From: Sphingobacteriales bacterium
GTDB taxonomy: Bacteria; Bacteroidota; Bacteroidia; Chitinophagales; Chitinophagaceae
Direction of reading: 5' to 3'
NCBI GenBank assembly: GCA_016200915.1
Contig: JACQDV010000011.1
Coordinates: 1-57,334, forward strand
DNA: 57,334 nucleotides
In this document: positions 52,152 through 57,334 of the stretch, piece after piece
How positions within the stretch are numbered: position 1 is the first letter of the stretch
How the letters are laid out: each line of letters begins with the position of its first letter
Notes under the pieces: generated by a model
Databases searched by the model: none
Seen by the model: only the letters and a program-made list of their open reading frames with translations
What the model was told of the DNA's origin: nothing
Translations under genes and position numbers: made by a program

Positions 52152-53009
52152 TTAACCCAGGTATGCTTTTAATGCATTACTGTAACGGGCTTTCTGCAAA
52201 CGCTTAATAGCCCTTTCTTTAATCTGGCGGATACGTTCTTTTGTCAAATCATATTTCTGGCCAATTTGCTCAATGGTAACACCATTTTCGCCATCCAATC
52301 CAAAATATGCATTAACGATCTCAGCTTCTCTCGGACTTAATGATTTCAGCACACGGCGGATTTCATTTCTAAGAGAATCTTTCATAACATCATCGTCAGT
52401 ATCATCGCTACCTTCCAGTAAATCACCCATGGCTACATCTTCCGCCTCATGAACCGGGGCATCTAATGAACTGTGACGGGTGTTGCTCTGGAAGATATTG
52501 TTGATCTCCGTTTCACTCATTTCAAGAATTTCAGCTAACTCTTCTGTTGACGGCTCTCTCTCATGTTCTTGTTCAAAAGCCATGTAAGCTTTGTTAGCCT
52601 TGTTGTAAGTGCCAATTTTGTTTTGAGGCAGGCGGACTAATCTGCCCTGCTCTGCCAACGCCTGTAAAATAGACTGGCGAATCCACCATACAGCGTAAGA
52701 AATAAATTTGAAACCTTTTGTTTCATCAAAGCGTTGTGCCGCTTTAATTAAGCCGAGGTTGCCCTCGTTAATCAAGTCACTTAAGGAAAGCCCCTGGTGC
52801 TGATACTGCTTTGCAACGGATACTACGAAACGTAAATTGGCCTGAACAAGCTTGTCTAAAGCTCTCTGGTCGCCCATTTTGATACGCTGCGCTAAAACAG
52901 TTTCCTCTTCGGGGGTAATCATCGAAATTTTCGATATTTCCTGCAAGTACTTCTCAACCGCTTGTGAATCACGGTTGGTAATCTGTGTAGCAATTTTGAG
53001 TTGCCTCAT
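52152..53009 (-). CDS. rpoD: RNA polymerase primary sigma factor (RpoD/SigA type)
   Basis: A 285-residue sigma-70 factor of the short form used by Bacteroidota, without region 1.1. Region 1.2 starts DSQAVEKYLQEISKISMITP; region 2 has LVQANLRFVVSVAKQYQHQG and GFKFISYAVWWIRQSI; region 3 has KANKAYMAFEQEHEREP; region 4 has LSPREAEIVNAYFGLDG and VTIEQIGQKYDLTKERIRQI for -33 recognition. It recognises TTTG/TAnnTTTG promoters, consistent with the many such boxes in this window. A TAAATTTG box for its own transcription lies at 53106-53113, about 95 bases upstream. Confidence 0.97.
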   Translation of the reverse strand: MRQLKIATQITNRDSQAVEKYLQEISKISMITPEEETVLAQRIKMGDQRALDKLVQANLRFVVSVAKQYQHQGLSLSDLINEGNLGLIKAAQRFDETKGFKFISYAVWWIRQSILQALAEQGRLVRLPQNKIGTYNKANKAYMAFEQEHEREPSTEELAEILEMSETEINNIFQSNTRHSSLDAPVHEAEDVAMGDLLEGSDDTDDDVMKDSLRNEIRRVLKSLSPREAEIVNAYFGLDGENGVTIEQIGQKYDLTKERIRQIKERAIKRLQKARYSNALKAYLG

Positions 53010-53105
53010 AATGTGTAAAAATTATCTAATGTAAGAACAAGTATAAGACGGGAAAAGATGACCAAATGCTGTAAATCATTGGTTAAAAAGTCCCTGAACC
53101 ATTGG

Positions 53106-53113
53106 CAAATTTA
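53106..53113 (-). promoter_or_regulatory. -7 box TAAATTTG of rpoD
   Basis: On the minus strand TAAATTTG fits TAnnTTTG. A TTTG lies upstream with a 14-base spacer, short of the usual range, so the -33 assignment is weak. The leader would be about 90 bases. Confidence 0.45.
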
Positions 53114-53341
53114 CAACGCAGTTTTCGCAAATCATAGCCCCTTGTGGATAACTCGGCCATTTTGGGCATAAACTTACCTGCACTAATGGTTACTAACAAG
53201 CTTGCAACCTTTAACTGTATTGCATTACAGAAAAAATGGGCAATTAAAAATCTTTTTAAAAAATTTTGCAGGTTGTTTTATATTGGTAAAATCTGTTATG
53301 TAATGATGGCTTCTGCACATTTATTCCATTAAGGTTTACAG

Positions 53342-53349
53342 TATATTTG
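53342..53349 (+). promoter_or_regulatory. -7 box TATATTTG next to the aldolase ATG
   Basis: TATATTTG fits TAnnTTTG and ends 4 bases before the ATG at 53354. Transcription from it would start at or next to the A of ATG, giving a leaderless message. No clear -33 element was found. Confidence 0.4.
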
Positions 53350-53353
53350 AAAC

Positions 53354-54373
53354 ATGATTATTGATTACCGCTCTGATACTGTTACAAAGCCTACTCCGGC
53401 CATGCTGGAAGCCATGATGAAAGCTCCTGTGGGTGACGATGTTTTTGAAGAAGACCCCAGTATTAATCAACTGGAAAAGATGGCGGCTGGAATGTTTGGC
53501 ATGGAAGCCGCTCTATTCTGTCCTTCGGGTACCATGACCAATCAAATTGCGATAAAAGTTCACACCCGGCCGGGAGATGAAGTAATCTGTGATAAACTTT
53601 CCCATATTTACCAGTATGAGGGTGGCGGTATTGCGTTCAACTCCGGTACGTCCGTAAAATTAATTGAAGGCATGCGGGGCTTGGTTACGGCAGAGCAGGT
53701 TGAGGCTGGTATTAATGCTGATGATGTGCATAAAGCCAGAACCAGCCTGGTTAGCCTTGAAAATACATCAAATCGTGGTGGTGGAAGCTGTTACGATTTT
53801 GCGGAAATACAGAGAATAAAGGCTATTTGTTCGAAACATAATCTCAGATTTCATTTAGATGGTGCAAGGTTATTTAATGCGATGGTTGCGAAGAATGAAT
53901 TGCCCAAATTATATGGTGAAACCTTTGATTCAATTTCCATTTGCCTGAGTAAAAGTTTGGGTTGCCCGGTAGGAAGTCTATTGTTAGGAACAAAAGATCT
54001 CATTAAACAATCACGAAGAATAAGAAAGGTGTTTGGCGGTGGTATGCGCCAGGCAGGTTACTTAGCTGCAGCCGGAATTTATGCTTTAACCCACAATATT
54101 AACCGGCTTACTGAGGATCACAAACATGCCAAATTAGTAGCCCAGGCATTATTAAAGAAGGAATTTACCGGTCACATGCTCCCGGTTGAAACCAATATTA
54201 TCATTTTTGAAGTAGTGGGACACCATTATACTGCCAAAACCTTAGCAGAGAAATTCACGACTAATGACATCTATTGTATTGCCATTTCTCCCACACAAAT
54301 AAGAATGGTATTTCACCTGGATATTACGCCTGAAATGATACAAAGGACAATTCAAATCATCCAGGCTATTTAA
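53354..54373 (+). CDS. Low-specificity threonine aldolase (PLP enzyme)
   Basis: A 339-residue fold-type I PLP enzyme that splits L-threonine or allo-threonine to glycine and acetaldehyde. The start has the conserved DYRSDTVTKP and APVGDDVFEEDPS. The PLP site includes Asp169 (HLDGARLFNA) and Lys200 in LSKSLGCPVGS, which holds the cofactor. The glycine-forming block LENTSNRGGGSCY is also typical. Length is normal. It converges on the next gene with a 4-base stop overlap. Confidence 0.95.
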   Translation: MIIDYRSDTVTKPTPAMLEAMMKAPVGDDVFEEDPSINQLEKMAAGMFGMEAALFCPSGTMTNQIAIKVHTRPGDEVICDKLSHIYQYEGGGIAFNSGTSVKLIEGMRGLVTAEQVEAGINADDVHKARTSLVSLENTSNRGGGSCYDFAEIQRIKAICSKHNLRFHLDGARLFNAMVAKNELPKLYGETFDSISICLSKSLGCPVGSLLLGTKDLIKQSRRIRKVFGGGMRQAGYLAAAGIYALTHNINRLTEDHKHAKLVAQALLKKEFTGHMLPVETNIIIFEVVGHHYTAKTLAEKFTTNDIYCIAISPTQIRMVFHLDITPEMIQRTIQIIQAI

Positions 54374-54732
54374 TCAACTGCCAAAAATTTGGATTGACCT
54401 ATAATCTTTCCCTGCTCATCAATTAACTGAAGGCGGCCATAACCTTTAAAACTGCGTTTAAGGTCAATCATTCTGAAGGTTGTACTGGTGGGGCTATTGA
54501 ATTTATCAGTTGCAGAAAGATCGCCTGAATTATTAAGTATCCTGATGTTGTATTGCTGCTTATTTAAACCTTCCAATTTCACTATTACCCTATTATTTCT
54601 AACCGGGTTGGGCATTATTGTTAAGGTAATTTGATTATTACTGCTGTTTTGAGTTTTGTCATCGGTATTTTGAGAAAAACATTGCAATGACACAAATGTC
54701 AGCAATAATAGAGCCGTCAAGCCATTTTTCAT
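54370..54732 (-). CDS. Secreted protein consisting only of a T9SS type A sorting domain
   Basis: A 120-residue protein with a signal peptide (about 1-20, ending CFS), a short Asn/Ser-rich linker, and then a sorting-domain-like unit (about 34-120). It contains the IMPNPVRNNRVIVKLEG start, a NIRILNNSGDLSATDKF strand and a GRLQLIDEQGKIIGQSKFL end. No cargo domain is present between signal and sorting domain. It resembles the C-terminal ~80 residues of the T9SS proteins at 9982 and 22356. It could be a small surface anchor or competitor, or a remnant of a larger cargo. No start alternative changes this. Confidence 0.75.
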   Translation of the reverse strand: MKNGLTALLLLTFVSLQCFSQNTDDKTQNSSNNQITLTIMPNPVRNNRVIVKLEGLNKQQYNIRILNNSGDLSATDKFNSPTSTTFRMIDLKRSFKGYGRLQLIDEQGKIIGQSKFLAVD

Positions 54733-54790
54733 GAGATTTGGGTTTTGCGAATAAGAAATTGGGAAGTTTTCAGGGAGACGGGCACAAAAA

Positions 54791-54810
54791 ACGAAGCCCG
54801 GGGGCTTCGT
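54791..54810 (-). terminator. Terminator after the Prc-type protease gene
   Basis: An 8-bp stem ACGAAGCC/GGCTTCGT with a 4-base loop is followed on the minus strand by TTTTTTGTGCC. It lies about 35 bases past the protease stop. Confidence 0.8.
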
Positions 54811-54845
54811 AGTATGTTTAGCTTAATATTTATTTTTACTTATCC

Positions 54846-57017
54846 TTATTTAGGCTCAGATCCTTCAATCTTAGCAAGGCCGCCCTGTCCAATCATGTCT
54901 TTCATTACATTGATTGCCTCTCCTAAATGAATGTCAGTTGTGAGATTCTTCAACCACTGCTTGCTTCTTTCAGCTTTTGCCTGGTCGTCTTTAAAACGAT
55001 TTTCTTCACCAGGTAAAAAGCTAATATCAAGATTATTGGGCTGCTTCAAAATATTCTCCATTTGCTTGTAAGTATCAGCTAACTGCTTTTTTTCAGCCCG
55101 GAACTTATCTATTTGCAATGAATATACTTTGTCATTTTCTTTTGAAAGCCACTGAGCATCTTCTCTCAATAATTTAAAACCGGGATTGCTGTTTACTCTT
55201 TGTTCACTGGATGTTTTCAATGAATTGATGTTATACTCATTTAAACCGGCATAATCAGCTTTTTGAATTTCATCCCATGGCAATGCATCTGCATCGTCTT
55301 TTTCACGAAGCTTGAGATATTCATATTGATCAGGTAATACAATATCGCTCGCCACACCTTTTAATTGAGTAGAACCTCCGTTAACACGATAGAATTTCTG
55401 GAGTGTTAATTTAAGAGCTCCCAGATCGTTACTGTTGCTGGCTAACAGTTCGCCCAACTTATCTCCGTTTAAACTGATGTTACGCTGAACAGTTCCTTTT
55501 CCATAAGTAGATGAACTACCAATGATCACTGCCCTGCCATAATCCTGCATGGCTGCAGCAAATATTTCAGAAGCAGAAGCGCTGAATTCATTCACCATTA
55601 CAGTTAAAGGACCATCATATAAAACAGATTTATCTCTGTCAGGCAAAACCTGTGCTTTTTCATCACGCCCTTTTACTTGAACTATCGGACCATCTTTGAT
55701 AAATAATCCGGCCATTTGTATCACATCAAACAACGAACCACCACCGTTATTACGAAGATCAATAGTAATACCATCTACATTCTGCTGTTTTAATTTGATA
55801 ACTTCCTTGGCAACATCCTGTGAGCATCTAGCGCCGTTTGGTCTTTCCCAATCAGCATAAAATTCAGGTAAATAGATGTAACCTATTTTCTTGCCACCTG
55901 AGTTAACGATAGCACTTCTTGCAAATGTTTCTTCCAATACTATTTCATCACGAACCAATGAAACTACTTTACTTACACCATCAGATTTTTTGATGAATAA
56001 TTTTACTTCGGTTCCTTTTTTACCACGAATCAGTTTTACTGCATCTTCAACTGCATATCCAGTCAAATCCTGTGGTTCTTCATTACCCTGTCCCACTTTT
56101 GTGATGGCATCGCCCACTTGTATTTCACCGCTCTTCCACGCAGGAGCACCCGTAACAATGGTGGCAATTTTAATTTGTCCGTCATCATCTTTTAACGAAG
56201 CCCCAATACCGTAAAAGCGGCCACTCATGCTTTCATCAAAAGCTCTTTTTTCTTTTGGAGGAAAAAAGGTGGTATGAGGATCCATGGTAGTGGCAATTTC
56301 ATTTACCATGGCATTAAATCTTTCTTCTTCAGTAAACTGGTTGCGGATACGGGTAAAAGTTTTCTCCATCACCTTTGCTACTTTATCTCTTGCTTCTTTT
56401 TCTAAATCAGCATTTGATTTTGCTATAAAACCTTCCTTTCCTTTATTCTTCTCCTGTTGCTCCAGCAAATCAACATAGCGGTCAAGCGTCATATACTTTA
56501 AACGCTTGCGCCAGCTTTCTTTTAACTCTGCGTCATTCTTTGGAAAGGATGATTTTTCACCATCCAGGCTTACATTTTCATCTTTTGTAAAATCAAATGG
56601 TTTACTCAGGATGTCTTTATAAATAACCTCTGCCTGATCAACACGTTTATTGTAAATATCATTGATGGCATAGAATGATTGCAGTTCCTGGCCATGAATC
56701 TCATCATCAATCTTTGTCTCGTATTTTTTCAGTGCATCAATATCGCTCTGCAGGAAATAAGTTTTATCCCCGTCTAATTGCTGCAGGAATTTTTTGAAAA
56801 TAGTTTTTGAAAAATCGTCATCGATTTTCTTAGGACTGTAATGCCCCTCTTCCAGCATCTCTCCTACTGAACGCAGGATTTTTTCATACTTGGTACGGGG
56901 GTTATTAATGTAACCGGAGGATTGTACGGCATAGAAAATACCGCCGCCAAGCACTAACAACAGGATAATGGGCAAACTTTTTTTACTAAACATAAAATTT
57001 TTAAGTTTTTTTAGCAT
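54846..57017 (-). CDS. prc: Tail-specific C-terminal processing protease (Prc/CtpA, S41)
   Basis: The start at 57017 (MLKKLKNFMFSKKSLPI) gives 723 residues and a clear membrane anchor (about 15-30); the longer frame to 57056 is hydrophobic but untypical. Order: helical N-terminal domain, PDZ domain (about 265-345, FYGIGASLKDDDGQIKI), S41 peptidase domain with catalytic Ser481 in FSASASEIFA and Lys507 in TYGKGTVQ, then a C-terminal DUF3340-like domain (about 540-700). It degrades periplasmic and tail-marked proteins. Length and layout match the E. coli Prc type. Confidence 0.94.
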   Translation of the reverse strand: MLKKLKNFMFSKKSLPIILLLVLGGGIFYAVQSSGYINNPRTKYEKILRSVGEMLEEGHYSPKKIDDDFSKTIFKKFLQQLDGDKTYFLQSDIDALKKYETKIDDEIHGQELQSFYAINDIYNKRVDQAEVIYKDILSKPFDFTKDENVSLDGEKSSFPKNDAELKESWRKRLKYMTLDRYVDLLEQQEKNKGKEGFIAKSNADLEKEARDKVAKVMEKTFTRIRNQFTEEERFNAMVNEIATTMDPHTTFFPPKEKRAFDESMSGRFYGIGASLKDDDGQIKIATIVTGAPAWKSGEIQVGDAITKVGQGNEEPQDLTGYAVEDAVKLIRGKKGTEVKLFIKKSDGVSKVVSLVRDEIVLEETFARSAIVNSGGKKIGYIYLPEFYADWERPNGARCSQDVAKEVIKLKQQNVDGITIDLRNNGGGSLFDVIQMAGLFIKDGPIVQVKGRDEKAQVLPDRDKSVLYDGPLTVMVNEFSASASEIFAAAMQDYGRAVIIGSSSTYGKGTVQRNISLNGDKLGELLASNSNDLGALKLTLQKFYRVNGGSTQLKGVASDIVLPDQYEYLKLREKDDADALPWDEIQKADYAGLNEYNINSLKTSSEQRVNSNPGFKLLREDAQWLSKENDKVYSLQIDKFRAEKKQLADTYKQMENILKQPNNLDISFLPGEENRFKDDQAKAERSKQWLKNLTTDIHLGEAINVMKDMIGQGGLAKIEGSEPK

Positions 57018-57109
57018 GACTGTAAAAATAACGCAAAAACGCTGCGTGTGTTGCAATATGGGGGTAAAACCTCTAAACCAATAGTTAATTTTTATGACCG
57101 GGAAAGCGG

Positions 57110-57140
57110 TTGGCAGTTTTCAGTGGGCAGTTAGCAGTGC
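57110..57140. repeat. Word repeat (GGCAGTTTTCAGTGGGCAGTTAGCAG type)
   Basis: A run of GGCAGT/AGCAGT words in the gap between the protease and the IS1595 end. It belongs to the same style of boundary repeats as those at 5691, 18948, 41560 and 48222. Confidence 0.45.
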
Positions 57141-57213
57141 TTTTTATTGCTTAAAATAAATCCTTTATCTGAAATCATTTAGAATAAATAAAGAAATCGA
57201 AGTAGGCATTTAG

Positions 57214-57334
57214 CTACTCCATTTTTAGTTGATTAACAGTTACTGGCTGATGATACATCATCCTTCCAGTTATGTTGTGAAAAATTCTTTCTACTGCATT
57301 GCACCGGTTAAACCTGTAACAAAACTCATCCAGA
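57214..57334 (-). CDS. IS1595-family (ISXO2-like) transposase, C-terminal end only
   Basis: The minus strand reads LDEFCYRFNRCNAVERIFHN, then ITGRMMYHQPVTVNQLKME and a stop at 57214. LDEF(C/V)YRFNR is the highly conserved end of the DDE domain of IS1595-family transposases. Only the last 39 residues are inside the window; the rest lies beyond its right edge. A small inverted repeat AGTAG...CTACT around 57201-57218 may belong to the element end. It is the second transposase at a window edge. Confidence 0.85.
   Translation of the reverse strand, partial: LDEFCYRFNRCNAVERIFHNITGRMMYHQPVTVNQLKME

Larger units (their letters stand above)
53010..53353. other. Divergent gap between rpoD and threonine aldolase
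   Basis: About 340 bases holding the promoter of rpoD on one side (TAAATTTG at 53106-53113 on the minus strand) and, on the other side, a TATATTTG at 53342-53349 close to the aldolase ATG. A 62-codon plus frame starting with TTG is not credible. No structured RNA is evident. Confidence 0.55.

Noticed and set aside
53144-53332. 62-codon plus-strand frame between rpoD and the aldolase
   Set aside because: It needs a TTG start, has irregular composition and overlaps the likely promoter region.
7795-57017. CRISPR array, prophage or defence system
   Set aside because: No regularly spaced repeats with unique spacers, no phage structural genes and no known defence gene set; the repeats seen are terminators, leaders or low-complexity words.

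Overview
The window is a 57 kb chromosomal segment of a member of the Bacteroidota, most likely Chitinophagaceae or a close relative (inference from protein styles, not from a marker tree). The support is: type IX secretion (T9SS) sorting domains on several secreted proteins; a TonB receptor with a carboxypeptidase-regulatory-like N-terminal domain; the short, compact RpoD-type primary sigma factor of this phylum; Bacteroidota-type -7 boxes (TAnnTTTG) in front of many genes; few Shine-Dalgarno sequences; and low G+C. The left edge is a complete IS1380-family insertion sequence whose terminal repeat begins at base 1. The right edge cuts the end of an IS1595-family transposase. The window therefore looks like a contig bounded by repeated elements.

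Layout. 1-1402: IS1380-type element. 1.5-4.8 kb: a CDF metal transporter and a patatin/BamA-like outer-membrane phospholipase. 5.0-7.7 kb: infC and thrS. 7.8-13.2 kb: secreted proteins, including a large T9SS cargo and a duplicated pair of small secreted proteins. 13.3-18.9 kb: an M28 peptidase, a frameshifted ORF6N gene, a TonB-dependent receptor and a DUF3347 protein. 19.1-21.1 kb: an ABC-F ATPase. 21.1-23.8 kb: three secreted-protein genes sharing a duplicated 5' leader and terminator repeats, one of them reduced to a signal peptide. 24.1-26.6 kb: a MATE exporter, a fossil tRNA-Arg next to an intact tRNA-Arg(UCU), and ung. 26.7-34.2 kb: an envelope block (plsC, lptD, amidase, MCE/MlaD protein, OstA-like protein). 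34.2-37.5 kb: nhaA, a small beta-barrel-like protein and a bifunctional NAD(P)HX repair enzyme. 37.5-38.5 kb: a chimeric pseudogene joining an RND membrane-fusion protein to a pentapeptide-repeat protein. 38.9-42.9 kb: membrane pyrophosphatase, YceI and pirin. 43.1-49.4 kb: a PAS sensor kinase and NarL-type regulator, a baeRF-type protein, a PHP-less PolX and a phospholipase D. 49.4-57.0 kb: a membrane hydrolase, two small membrane proteins, a universal stress protein, rpoD, threonine aldolase, a secreted protein made only of a sorting domain, and a Prc-type protease.

Most genes are housekeeping or envelope functions. No CRISPR array, prophage or defence island is visible. The unusual content is structural: the leader-sharing secreted-gene trio at 21-24 kb, the chimeric pseudogene at 37.5-38.5 kb, the fossil tRNA with a palindrome in its D-arm, a REP-like doublet, intergenic-type word repeats (one such tract lies in frame inside the ABC-F gene), and a dispersed terminator family.
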